The position numbers and the translations under genes are program-made. A stretch of DNA of 11,524 bases, from the NCBI GenBank assembly GCA_015654825.1, contig JAATGE010000265.1, positions 1-11,524 of the forward strand, given 5' to 3'. Under the pieces are notes generated by a model that was not told the origin of the DNA, did no database searches, and was given only the letters and a program-made list of their open reading frames with translations. Origin of the DNA: Rhodospirillales bacterium. Its GTDB lineage: Bacteria > Pseudomonadota > Alphaproteobacteria > Acetobacterales > Acetobacteraceae. The first letter of the stretch is position 1. Each line of letters starts with the position of its first letter. This document shows positions 1 to 6,270 of the stretch, in pieces.

Positions 1-1
1 C

Positions 2-598
2 GCGGGTGCGGCACAAGCGGGCGAGGCCCAGGCACAATACCAGGTCGGCTACATGTATCAGCTGGGCCAGGGCGTCACCGCGGATCCGGCCACGGCATTG
101 CAATGGTACCGCAAATCGGCCGACCAGAATTTCGCCAACGCGCAAGGCCAGATCGGGTATCTTTATCAGTACGGGGTCGGCGTGCCGCAGGATTACACCG
201 CGGCGACCCATTGGTACGGGCTGGCGGCGGCGCAGGGTTTCAAGACCGCGCAGTTTCAGCTCGGCTACTTGGCACAGCACGGTTTTGGTACCGCGAAGAA
301 CTATGAGACGGCGCTGCACTGGTATCGGCTGGCGGCGCAGCAAGGGTCGGCGCCGGCGCAGAACCAGCTGGGTTATCTCTACCAGATGGGGTACGGCGTG
401 CGGATGAATTATACGGACGCGTTCCGTTGGTACAAGGCGGCGGCGGATCAGGGGTTGGCAACCGCGCAATACAGCGTCGGCCGGCTGTATGATTCCGGGC
501 TCGGCGTGGCGCACGATACCGCGGCCGCGCGGGACTGGATGGGCCGCGCCGCGGCCGGCGGCAATGCCGAGGCACGGGCCTGGCTGGCGGCGCATTAG
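2..598 (+). CDS. Sel1-repeat (TPR-like) protein, 5' end missing
   Basis: The frame is open to the left edge, so the N-terminus and any signal peptide lie outside; 198 residues are visible before a TAG stop. The visible part is about five consecutive Sel1-like repeats of 36 residues, near residues 9-44, 45-80, 81-116, 117-152 and 153-188. Each carries the family pattern: an AQ..LGYLYQ helix, a G-x-GV turn, then A-x-x-WY+.AA.QG. Examples are GVGVPQDYTAATHWYGLAAAQG and its successors. Sel1 repeats form alpha-solenoids that act as protein-interaction scaffolds, often secreted or periplasmic and linked to envelope or host-contact functions; no enzyme domain is visible. The last repeat is more divergent (DWMGRAAAGGNAEARAWL), as is usual at the end of a solenoid. 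The partner and pathway cannot be told from this fragment. The family call is secure; the role is not. Confidence 0.9.
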   Translation, partial: AGAAQAGEAQAQYQVGYMYQLGQGVTADPATALQWYRKSADQNFANAQGQIGYLYQYGVGVPQDYTAATHWYGLAAAQGFKTAQFQLGYLAQHGFGTAKNYETALHWYRLAAQQGSAPAQNQLGYLYQMGYGVRMNYTDAFRWYKAAADQGLATAQYSVGRLYDSGLGVAHDTAAARDWMGRAAAGGNAEARAWLAAH

Positions 599-756
599 GA
601 CCGCGGCAGGCCGCAGCGACGCGGCGCAAGGAAAATCCGGTCCGATTGCCAATCGTTGGTTGCTTTCGCCTACAGGATTGCTAACCCTGTGCCGCGACGC
701 GGCCACGCTGCGATGCGCGCTGGTGCGCAACAATGGATTGGCGGGGGAACAACGAA
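599..756. other. intergenic stretch, no gene seen; weak promoter-like site
   Basis: There is no credible reading frame between the Sel1 gene and the next lipoprotein gene. A weak sigma-70-like arrangement, TTGCTT at 660-665, a 16-base gap and TAACCC at 682-687, could serve the downstream gene, but it matches consensus poorly and is only a suggestion. No copy of the repeat family found elsewhere in the window is visible here. Confidence 0.3.
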
Positions 757-1443
757 ATGACCGGATTTCTGGCGCGAGGCATCGCTTTCGGCGGCATTGC
801 GCTGCTTGCGGCATGTGCACAGACGCCGCTGGCGCCGACCACCGCCGTAACGCCCGGGCCGGGCAAATCGCCAGCGGATTTTCAGGCGGATTATGCAACC
901 TGCCGGCAGGCGGCGGCGCTGTCAGTGGCGGCCCTGGTGAATGCGGCCAACAACCAGGCGCTCGCCGGTGCGGCTGCGGTCGCGGCGTCGGGCGATACCA
1001 CCGGCAATGCCGCGGCGGCCGGGGCGCAGACCAGCACGCAGGCACAGGGCGGCATTCAGCAGCAATACGACGCCACATTCGCAAACTGCATGTACGCCAA
1101 GGGCGAATTGGTGGCCGGCATGGTGCCGCCGGAAGCCGCACCGCCGCCGCCGCCGGAGCCGGAGGTTCATATGGTGGTGCGCGATCCGCTGGTCATGAAG
1201 GTGCAGCGGGCGCTGGTGCAGCTCGGCTACCTGCATGGCGGGGCGGATGGCGTGGCAGGCCCACGCACGACGGCAGCGATCCGGCAGTTCGAGAGCGACA
1301 AGGGGCTGACGGTGGACGGGGTGTCGTCGCACAACCTGCTGTCGCAGTTGCAGGCGGCGGCCGGAAGCGCCGGTTCGGCGCCGCCGCCACCCCCGGAGAG
1401 TTCGGGCGACAAGTTCGCACTGCCGCCACCGCCGCCGAAATAG
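757..1443 (+). CDS. lipoprotein with peptidoglycan-binding domain
   Basis: Start chosen at the ATG at 757, not the ATG at 733, because GGGGGA precedes it by about nine bases and the product (228 aa) then begins with a compact lipoprotein signal, MTGFLARGIAFGGIALLAAC, with lipobox LAAC and acylated Cys20. Residues 40-120 are alanine/glycine-rich with two cysteines (C49, C111) that could form a disulphide. Residues 129-136 are a proline run acting as a spacer. Residues 142-200 match a PG_binding_1 fold (DPLVMKVQRALVQLGYL, then GPRTTAAIRQFESDKGL). A second proline-rich tail ends the protein. Inference: an envelope lipoprotein that tethers or senses the cell wall; the first half is a family I do not recognise. 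It stands alone, with a repeat unit starting 44 bases after its stop. Confidence 0.85.
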   Translation: MTGFLARGIAFGGIALLAACAQTPLAPTTAVTPGPGKSPADFQADYATCRQAAALSVAALVNAANNQALAGAAAVAASGDTTGNAAAAGAQTSTQAQGGIQQQYDATFANCMYAKGELVAGMVPPEAAPPPPPEPEVHMVVRDPLVMKVQRALVQLGYLHGGADGVAGPRTTAAIRQFESDKGLTVDGVSSHNLLSQLQAAAGSAGSAPPPPPESSGDKFALPPPPPK

Positions 1444-1487
1444 GGCGGGTTGAGGTAATACCAACGGCCTTAAATTTTAACCTGTCA

Positions 1488-1546
1488 AAGGCCAGGGCTC
1501 TGCCCTGGACCCGCTGGGGCCAGTAGGCCCCAGACCCTGTTCATTA
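1488..1546 (+). repeat. double-hairpin repeat, copy A (short form)
   Basis: Unit reading AAGGCC, hairpin 1 CCAGGGCTCTGCCCTGG (7-bp stem, loop TCT), ACCCG, hairpin 2 with stem CTGGGGCC at 1514-1521 and GGCCCCAG at 1526-1533 around loop AGTA, then AGACCC and an A/T-rich edge. It lies 44 bases after the lipoprotein stop in the sense orientation of that gene. No T-run follows the hairpins, so it is not a standard intrinsic terminator. Confidence 0.85.
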
Positions 1547-1577
1547 GGGGGAACCGCGGTGGACGCCGCGCAGCGTT

Positions 1578-1640
1578 AAATGGGGTCTGGGGACTTGTCC
1601 CCGGCGGGTCCTTCCCTCGCCGCACGCTTGGGACAAGTCC
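1578..1640 (-). repeat. double-hairpin repeat, broken inverted copy A'
   Basis: Read on the minus strand this is hairpin 2 with its A/T edge, but hairpin 1 is lost. On the plus strand it shows AATGGGGT, stem CTGGGGAC (1587-1594), loop TT, GTCCCCGG and GCGGGTCC, then diverges at 1612. A further scrap resembling hairpin 2, TTGGGACAAGTCC, lies at 1628-1640. Just before it, GCCGCGCAGCGTTA at 1564-1577 resembles a piece of the composite core found near 9122-9137 (minus strand). Copy A and A' therefore form a head-to-head pair with a 31-base spacer containing a core remnant. Confidence 0.65.
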
Positions 1641-1683
1641 ACGCCGCCCGTCTATAAGGGATAGCGAGATATTGGGGATTGGT

Positions 1684-2016
1684 ATGCGGCGACTGACATG
1701 GGCGGCGGTGCTGGGGCTGGCTGGGTGTGCGGCGACGATTGGTGTGCAACCGGTGGGACCTGGGCTTTGGACGGTTTCGGAAATGCGGGCGCCGGTGCTG
1801 GGGGGCGGGCCGGCGGCGCAGGATGCGGCGTTGCGCGAGGCGAACGGGTTTTGCGCTGAGCAGGGGCGGGTGTTTGTACCGGTGGAAATGGGCCCCGGCG
1901 GCAATCCTTATAGCCCCTATGGGCCGGTGACTTTCGCGGCGACGTTCAGGTGCCTGGCGGCAGACGACCCCGCGGTGGTGAAAATGCGGTCGAGCGCCTC
2001 GGCGGGGAACGGCTAA
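1684..2016 (+). CDS. small lipoprotein, unknown function
   Basis: Start chosen at the ATG at 1684. A TTG at 1672 is also in frame, but GGGGA at 1674-1678 is well spaced (five bases) for the ATG, and the product then opens with a tight lipoprotein signal, MRRLTWAAVLGLAGC, with lipobox LAGC and acyl-Cys15. The 110-aa product has a short mature domain with two further cysteines (in GFCAEQGR and FRCLA) that could pair. Its middle part, A..DAALREANGFCAEQGR followed by a short strand and an FRC ending, resembles small uncharacterised envelope lipoproteins of proteobacteria; I do not recognise a named family. It is a single gene between two repeat clusters. Function unknown. Confidence 0.75.
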   Translation: MRRLTWAAVLGLAGCAATIGVQPVGPGLWTVSEMRAPVLGGGPAAQDAALREANGFCAEQGRVFVPVEMGPGGNPYSPYGPVTFAATFRCLAADDPAVVKMRSSASAGNG

Positions 2017-2109
2017 GGCTCGTGGCGGGTCGAGGGGAGTGCGCCATAAGCGGTAACATAAAAAATCGACCTGTGGTAACAGGAAGCTGAAAGTTCGATT
2101 CGAAAAGTG

Positions 2110-2350
2110 AAGGCCAGGGCTCTGCCCTGGACCCGCTGGGGACAAGTCCCCAGACCCCATTTGACTGTTCCGAGTGTGGCATCGGCTGCGAGAGAGTGGC
2201 CCAGACCCACGGTTCCGCGAGTTTGGTACAGAAGACTCCCGCCGCGCAGCGCTAGCGCAGGCGGCGGCACGCCGTCGGGGGTCCAGGGGGCAGAGCCCCC
2301 TGGTCGGCGAAGCCACTGGAATTCACATCATTGATTTCGTTCTATAATCC
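2110..2350 (-). repeat. composite repeat, copy E1 (core plus double hairpin, inverse of 9031-9302)
   Basis: Read on the minus strand from 2350: a GGATTAT..ACGAAATCAA edge; an extended hairpin 1 with 9-bp stem CCAGGGGGC/GCCCCCTGG (2283-2303); a G+C-rich stretch with GACGGCGTGCCGCCGC and GCGCGGCGGGA; TCTTCTGTACCAA; GTGGGTCTGG; then a standard short double-hairpin unit at 2110-2162 (hairpin 2 CTGGGGACAAGTCCCCAG at 2136-2153). Positions 2350-2161 align without gaps to 9031-9220, about 157 of 190 columns identical by hand count. It carries no open frame of note and no transposase. It fills the convergent space between the small lipoprotein gene and the 204-aa gene; the rest of that gap (2017-2109, 2351-2394) shows nothing recognisable. 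Confidence 0.85.
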
Positions 2351-2394
2351 TTGTCTTCGCTCTTTTAGAGCAGCGCCCTGGCCCTCCCCGGCGC

Positions 2395-3009
2395 CTATCC
2401 GACGTTCGATCCGTCGACCACTTCGATGGCGTCAGCCGGAATGTTGACGAGCACCTTGATTTCCTTGGGGCCGTTGCGCGTGCCGGTATAGCGGGCGCGG
2501 AAGTTCGGTATTTTGCTGACGGTGATGATCAGCAGGCAATCCAGGCTGACCGCGCCGGAGCCCAGCGCAGCGCCGCGCTTGCCGGAGGGCGATGTGGGAA
2601 TGCCATCCTGCTCGGTGCCTTGCATCGCGATGCCCTGCTTTTTCGCGTCCTTCGCCGAAGCACTGGAAGTCCACCGGTATAGCGGGCCCTTGCCGGTATA
2701 TTCCTCCCAGACCAGCTCATCCTGTTCCGGTTGCTTGTGGCGGTCTTCGTAGAGCTTCGCCCATTTTTCGGATTTTTCTGTTTCCTCCAACTTATAGAGG
2801 TTTCGGCCTTTCGTTCGCATGGCGTAATCCAGCGCCTCGGCCAGTTCCTGGTCCGTCAAGTCGAAGATGGAGAGCTTGTCGATGATGAGTTCGGCGTACA
2901 TTTCCTGGGTAAGATTTTGCTTGGGTTCGTAGTCGTCGATCACGAATTTCGCGCCTTCATGGCTAAGGCTGCGATCAACAGCACGGCGTACAGCGGATTT
3001 CTTCTGCAT
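2395..3009 (-). CDS. unrecognised 204-aa protein, possible ADP-ribosyltransferase-like fold
   Basis: The ATG is preceded by AGGAG seven bases upstream, so the start is firm. The product is soluble, with no signal peptide or membrane segment. Residues 1-100 look helical and charged. From about residue 110 the pattern changes: a strand LYRWTS, a helix ASAKDAKKQGI, a glycine/serine-rich stretch with IPTSPSGKRG, then strands CLLIITVSK and KEIKVLVNIPA. That order of strand-helix-SPS-strands resembles small ADP-ribosyltransferase-type toxins, but this is inference from pattern only, and I cannot name the catalytic triad. G+C is low: about 50% over 2701-2820 by hand count against about 66% over 4021-4140 in lptB, suggesting horizontal transfer. 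It follows the 132-aa gene by 89 bases on the same strand and is probably co-transcribed with it. Confidence 0.7.
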   Translation of the reverse strand: MQKKSAVRRAVDRSLSHEGAKFVIDDYEPKQNLTQEMYAELIIDKLSIFDLTDQELAEALDYAMRTKGRNLYKLEETEKSEKWAKLYEDRHKQPEQDELVWEEYTGKGPLYRWTSSASAKDAKKQGIAMQGTEQDGIPTSPSGKRGAALGSGAVSLDCLLIITVSKIPNFRARYTGTRNGPKEIKVLVNIPADAIEVVDGSNVG

Positions 3010-3098
3010 GGCGCTTACTCCTGCCTAGGGGCTCCGTGGCTCCTTACAGCCCTCGCCGTGGACGTTGACCCGTAAGGAATGCTCAACGGCCTATGGTG

Positions 3099-3497
3099 TC
3101 AGCTTCGCAACGCATCCTTCAGATCGCCGAGGGCCAGCATAAGCGGAGATCGAACATCGACCGCGAAGCCAAAGCCGTTGGGAGCTTCGGCATCGTCGAG
3201 GATGTCATCGCTCAACAGGAAGCCCTGCACGTCATCGATGCTTTGCTGCGTCGCGGGGCGCTCGGGCAGGTTTTTGGCCACCGAGTCGAGGAGCGCGCGG
3301 GCTTCGTCGGATTCCGGATATTTTCGCGCGGCGATGACGTCCGCGAGGCGGGCCAATTGGGCGATCGCGTCGGCGCGCGCCTGTTGCCAGTGCTCGAGTG
3401 CCGTATTCAGATCGATCCCCGGCGCCGCGGCCGAAGAAGCGGCAGGCCTGAGCCCCAGTTCGCGTTCGATCCACTGATCCTTGGACTCGCCCGACAT
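3099..3497 (-). CDS. unrecognised 132-aa helical protein
   Basis: The ATG at 3497 has a G-rich stretch (GGGGGTG) about seven bases upstream. The product, MSGESKDQWIERELGL..., has no signal peptide or membrane segment and is predicted by eye to be mostly alpha-helical: an opening D-x-W-x-x-x-x-LGL motif, a long helix with W..AR..A.AQLARLADVIAARKYPES, then an acidic loop (LLSDDILDDAEAP) and a final helix. I do not recognise a family. It is the first gene of a two-gene unit with the 204-aa gene. Small acidic helical proteins placed before a lower-G+C partner can be immunity factors, chaperones or adaptors, but nothing here proves that. A degenerate repeat unit separates it from lptB upstream, so it is probably not part of the lpt operon, although read-through is possible. 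Confidence 0.7.
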   Translation of the reverse strand: MSGESKDQWIERELGLRPAASSAAAPGIDLNTALEHWQQARADAIAQLARLADVIAARKYPESDEARALLDSVAKNLPERPATQQSIDDVQGFLLSDDILDDAEAPNGFGFAVDVRSPLMLALGDLKDALRS

Positions 3498-3547
3498 ATG
3501 ATCACCCCCGATCGATCAGCCGCAACGTCGTCGGTCCCGCCATAAGC

Positions 3548-3618
3548 GGGGCCTGAAACCTACTGGCCGCGTCATGCGCCTCCGGCGTGACGGGTCCAGG
3601 GCAAAGCTCCGGGCCTCC
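3548..3618 (-). repeat. degenerate repeat, copy H, touching the lptB stop codon
   Basis: Read on the minus strand directly after the lptB stop: TAAGGAGGCCCGGAGCTTTGCCCTGGACCCGTCACGCC and so on. It is a decayed hairpin 1 followed by a shortened version of the branched long-form module (3566-3593 on the plus strand contains GCCTCCGGCGTGACGG, as in the copy at 9261-9276). Its CCTACTGGCC segment also matches 9234-9243, so H is closest to the copy at the end of E2. It fills most of the lptB to 132-aa gene gap. Confidence 0.65.
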
Positions 3619-4383
3619 TTACATGGAGAACCGCTCTCCCAGATAAACCCGCCGCACATCCGCATGCGCAACGACTTCCTTGGGCGCACCCTCCATGAGG
3701 ACCTGCCCGTCGTGCATGATGTAAGCGCGGTCGATGATTTCCAATGTTTCGCGGACGTTGTGGTCAGTGATTAGCACGCCGAGGCCGCGGTGTTTGAGAT
3801 GGCTGACCATGTCGCGGATTTCGCCGACCGCGATCGGATCGATGCCGGCCAGCGGTTCGTCGAGCAGGATGTAGCTGGGACGGGTGGCCAGTGCCCTGGC
3901 AATTTCGACGCGGCGGCGCTCGCCGCCGGAAAGCGCAAGCGCCGGGGTGCGGCGCAGATGGCCGATGCCGAATTCCGCGAGCAGCGCGTCGCAGGCGAGT
4001 TCACGGGCGTCGGGGTCGGGTTCGACGACTTCGAGCGCCGCCATGACGTTTTGCTCGACGTTCAGACCGCGGAACACCGAGGCCTCCTGCGGCAGGTAGC
4101 CGATGCCGAGGCGGGCGCGGCGATACATCGGTTGGAGGGTGATGTCGGTGCCGTCGAGCGAGATCGAACCGGTATCGGGACGAACCAGGCCGATCATCAT
4201 GTAGAACGTCGTCGTCTTGCCGGCGCCGTTGGGGCCGAGCAGGCCGACTGCCTCGCCACGGCGGACGTTGACCGATACGTTCCGCACGACGGGGCGCTTG
4301 TTGTACGTCTTGCCGACCGCGGTCGCGACCAGGCCGGCGCCGCCCTGGAGAACCCGCAGTTTCTCGCGGGTGGGTTCGGTCAT
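3619..4383 (-). CDS. lptB: LPS export ABC transporter ATPase LptB
   Basis: Cytoplasmic ATPase that, with LptF/LptG, pulls lipopolysaccharide from the inner membrane and pushes it along the LptC-LptA bridge. The 254-aa product has all ABC motifs: Walker A GPNGAGKT (50-57), Q-loop Gln99 in YLPQEASVF, signature LSGGE (151-155), Walker B YILLDE (171-176), D-loop and switch His208 in ITDHNVRET. The sequence YLPQEASVFRGLNVEQN is typical of LptB rather than other ABC ATPases. The length is slightly above the E. coli form (about 241) owing to a short N-terminal extension. Its ATG overlaps the lptA stop as ATGA (4380-4383), implying translational coupling. In many proteobacteria rpoN follows; here the next gene is an unrelated low-G+C hypothetical. 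A degenerate repeat begins at its TAA stop. Confidence 0.96.
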   Translation of the reverse strand: MTEPTREKLRVLQGGAGLVATAVGKTYNKRPVVRNVSVNVRRGEAVGLLGPNGAGKTTTFYMMIGLVRPDTGSISLDGTDITLQPMYRRARLGIGYLPQEASVFRGLNVEQNVMAALEVVEPDPDARELACDALLAEFGIGHLRRTPALALSGGERRRVEIARALATRPSYILLDEPLAGIDPIAVGEIRDMVSHLKHRGLGVLITDHNVRETLEIIDRAYIMHDGQVLMEGAPKEVVAHADVRRVYLGERFSM

Positions 4384-5381
4384 GGGGATTTCTCCGGGGT
4401 TGTTGCGGGCGCGGGTTCGGGCTTCTTGGCGGCGGCGGGCGGGGCGGATTTAGGCTGCTGTTCGTTGGGAACGACCAGGCCCTCGACGCGGGCGCCGGGC
4501 GACTCCGTAAGGGTGGCCAGGCCAGTCTTCATGTTCACGATCGCGGCGGCGCCGTTCATCTGGTTTTCGCCGCGGGTGATGTGCACGTGGCCGACAATGC
4601 GCGCGAGGCCGGTGTCGGGCACATAGACGCCGCGGTCGCCGGTGACGATGTCGGTGGCGGTGCGGACCTGAACGTGGCCAAACGCTTCAACCCGTTGCAG
4701 CTTTCCGGAGGCGGCCAGCGGGTCGGAAGGATGGTCGGGTTTTGCCGGTTTGGGTGGCGGCGCGCCCGGCTGGCCGGTATCCACCGTGTAGCCGACCAGG
4801 GTGTCCGCGGTAATGCGGCGGCCGTCGTTGCTGGTCGCGGTGGCGTCGCCGCGGCCTACGGCCATGTGCTTCTGCGACCAGTATTCCATGGTGTCGCGGG
4901 CAGTCAGGATGTCCTGCGGCGTCGTGAGCTTCATATGGCCGCCGGTGAGCACCATGACGGCCTGATCGATGTCGTAGACGGCATGGTCGCCCCAGGCCTG
5001 GTCGGTCTGGGTGAAGATGTGCACGTTGTTGTCGGCCTCCAGGCGGTAGATCTCGTTATTGCCGGTAGTGTCGGGCGACGCTCCGGTAGCCGGAGCGGGC
5101 GTGGGCGCCGGCTCCGGCGGGGCACCGGGTGCGGCGGCCTTCTTGCGGTAATGGGCGACCAGGCGGTCCGCGGTGACGGTTGTGTCGCCGCGGACGGCGC
5201 GGGCGTCGTCGTGCGCGGTGACGGTCTGCTCGGACTGGTTCCAGTCGATGCCGCCGGCGGCGGTGACGGAAACAGGGCCGCCGTGGGAAAGGTCCAGGGC
5301 CTGGCCGTGGGCCGCGATGGGAAGACATAAGGCAAGGAAAAGGCCAGGGGCTCTGCCCCGGGACCAAGCTGGGGCCGTCAC
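4380..5381 (-). CDS. lptA: LPS transport periplasmic protein LptA (OstA), unusual start
   Basis: Periplasmic beta-jellyroll protein that forms the bridge carrying LPS from LptC to LptD. The mature region starts near residue 28 (ALDLSHGGPVSV). OstA-like segments include TVTADRLVAHYRKK, EADNNVHIFTQTDQAWGDHAVYDIDQAVMVLTG, LTARDTMEYWSQKHMAVGRGDA and GDRGVYVPDTGLARIVGHVHITRGENQM. Proline/alanine linkers lie at 83-100 and 205-222, and a low-complexity tail at 308-333. No ATG precedes the mature part in a sensible place. The best in-frame start is GTG at 5381, giving MTAPAWSRGRAPGLFLALCLPIAAHGQA, a believable signal peptide, but it has no clear ribosome-binding site and lies inside a repeat unit. 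Domain identity is firm; the start is uncertain. The alternatives are a TTG further upstream (near 5530), a recent frameshift, or a sequencing error. Confidence 0.85.
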   Translation of the reverse strand: MTAPAWSRGRAPGLFLALCLPIAAHGQALDLSHGGPVSVTAAGGIDWNQSEQTVTAHDDARAVRGDTTVTADRLVAHYRKKAAAPGAPPEPAPTPAPATGASPDTTGNNEIYRLEADNNVHIFTQTDQAWGDHAVYDIDQAVMVLTGGHMKLTTPQDILTARDTMEYWSQKHMAVGRGDATATSNDGRRITADTLVGYTVDTGQPGAPPPKPAKPDHPSDPLAASGKLQRVEAFGHVQVRTATDIVTGDRGVYVPDTGLARIVGHVHITRGENQMNGAAAIVNMKTGLATLTESPGARVEGLVVPNEQQPKSAPPAAAKKPEPAPATTPEKSP

Positions 5382-5420
5382 GCGATAGCGTGCTGCGCAC
5401 GACGGCCCCAGACCCCAATT
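5339..5420 (+). repeat. double-hairpin repeat, copy C (long form) at the 5' end of lptA
   Basis: Plus-strand order: AAGGCC, a hairpin 1 variant CCAGGGGCTCTGCCCCGGG with one A-G mismatch, then an enlarged hairpin 2 with 11-bp stem CTGGGGCCGTC (5369-5379) and GACGGCCCCAG (5401-5411), then ACCCCAATT. Inside the stem, read on the minus strand, two small hairpins follow each other: GTGC-GCA-GCAC and CGC-TATC-GCG, giving a three-way junction. The GTG proposed as the lptA start sits in this module. Confidence 0.85.
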
Positions 5421-5534
5421 CAATTTGGTTTCCGAGTGCCGCGGCGGACGATTCGTGTGGGAATGAGTTGCGTTGGCAGAACACGTTTCGCGTTTCCGCC
5501 CTACGGCTTCGTCGTCGGTCTCGCGAAGCAACAA
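5421..5534. other. spacer between inverted repeat units C and D in the lptC-lptA gap
   Basis: A 114-base spacer with no credible gene. It starts and ends with A/T-rich edges (CAATTTGG near 5425, CAAAATTGG near 5532) that are roughly inverted, as expected if units C and D mark the ends of one composite insertion. A TTCCGAGTG match to the E1 core (2168-2176) is at 5434-5442, but the rest does not align clearly. It would be transcribed within the lpt mRNA unless a terminator or promoter lies here. Confidence 0.5.
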
Positions 5535-5588
5535 AATTGGGGTCTGGGGCCTAAGGCCCCAGCGGGTCCAGGGCAGAGCCCTGGCCTT
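5535..5588 (-). repeat. double-hairpin repeat, copy D (short form) after lptC
   Basis: Inverted relative to copy C. On the minus strand it begins ten bases after the lptC TAG: AAGGCC, hairpin 1 CCAGGGC/GCCCTGG (stem arms at 5568-5574 and 5578-5584 on the plus strand), ACCCG, hairpin 2 CTGGGGCC-loop-GGCCCCAG (5544-5562), AGACCCCAATT. Both stems are perfect. It lies in sense orientation with respect to lptC. Confidence 0.9.
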
Positions 5589-5598
5589 CCCTTCCTCG

Positions 5599-6270
5599 CT
5601 AATGCGCCGCATTGAGCACCAGCTTGGCCGGCCCATGGAACTGCACCACGCCACCGCGATCCACCAACGTGAAACCTTCGGCGTCCAGCGTGCCGAAGGG
5701 GCCTTCGGCGTGCGTGTAGTCGCTGCTGGTGACGGCGCCTTTCTTCATGTCGGCGGTCGCCGTAGCGGTGGTCAGGATCGTGCCGTCCTGGCGGTAGAGC
5801 GTGACGTGGTCAGAAAGATCGAGCTGATCGGATTTCTGCACGTAGACGCCGCTGCGGGACTGCACCTGCAGCCAGGCACCGTTATGCAGCGTGAGGTCGG
5901 CGCGCGGGGCGCGTAAATTGTAACGATCGGGCCCGGCGCGAACCGCGGTTTGGGCGGAAATCATGAACGGCTGGTTCTGCGCGTCGAAGCCGCGGTAGCG
6001 CGGCTGCTTCATGGCACCGTTGCTTTCGACCATGGTCAGTTCGTGCCAGGTGACGCGTCCGCGCTCGATGGTACGGGAAATCTCCGGCCAGGCGGCGATG
6101 GAGGTGAGCAGCGCCAGGGCGAGCACCGGAAGGGCGTATTTGGCGATGCGCACGGCGCGGCGGCGGCGCGCCAGGGAACGCGGCAGCACGCCGCGCAGCG
6201 GGATGAATGGGCGCGACGGCGCGGGGGGAACCGCAGTGGCCGGACCTTCGGTGGCGGAGACGGGTGTCAT
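5599..6270 (-). CDS. lptC: LPS export membrane anchor LptC
   Basis: Bitopic inner-membrane protein that receives LPS from the LptB2FG transporter and passes it to LptA. The 223-aa product has a proline-rich cytoplasmic N-terminus, an arginine cluster (RSLARRRRAVR, 31-41), one membrane segment at about 43-62 (KYALPVLALALLTSIAAW), then a periplasmic LptC domain to residue 220. Within that domain, NQPFMISAQTAV, LRAPRADLTLHNGAWLQVQSRSGVY and LDLSDHVTLYRQDG are the repeated beta-strands of the family. The ATG overlaps the kdsD stop (ATGA at 6267-6270), so translation is probably coupled to kdsD. The family is divergent in sequence, but fold pattern and operon position agree. Its normal coupling to lptA is broken by the C/D repeat pair that follows. 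Confidence 0.92.
   Translation of the reverse strand: MTPVSATEGPATAVPPAPSRPFIPLRGVLPRSLARRRRAVRIAKYALPVLALALLTSIAAWPEISRTIERGRVTWHELTMVESNGAMKQPRYRGFDAQNQPFMISAQTAVRAGPDRYNLRAPRADLTLHNGAWLQVQSRSGVYVQKSDQLDLSDHVTLYRQDGTILTTATATADMKKGAVTSSDYTHAEGPFGTLDAEGFTLVDRGGVVQFHGPAKLVLNAAH

Noticed and set aside
489..1526. 345-codon plus-strand frame overlapping the Sel1 and lipoprotein genes
   Set aside because: It overlaps two genes with clear domain patterns and encodes a Gly/Ala/Arg-rich shadow product that runs into repeat A.
1576..2316. Minus-strand open frame through the repeats and over the small lipoprotein gene
   Set aside because: It is open only because repeat units lack stops in that frame. 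It translates the same repeat words (PGQSPGL, SPAGP) seen at other copies and has no signal or domain.
2110..2350. Insertion sequence
   Set aside because: There is no transposase frame and no clear target-site duplication. Only a non-autonomous or structural repeat can be supported.
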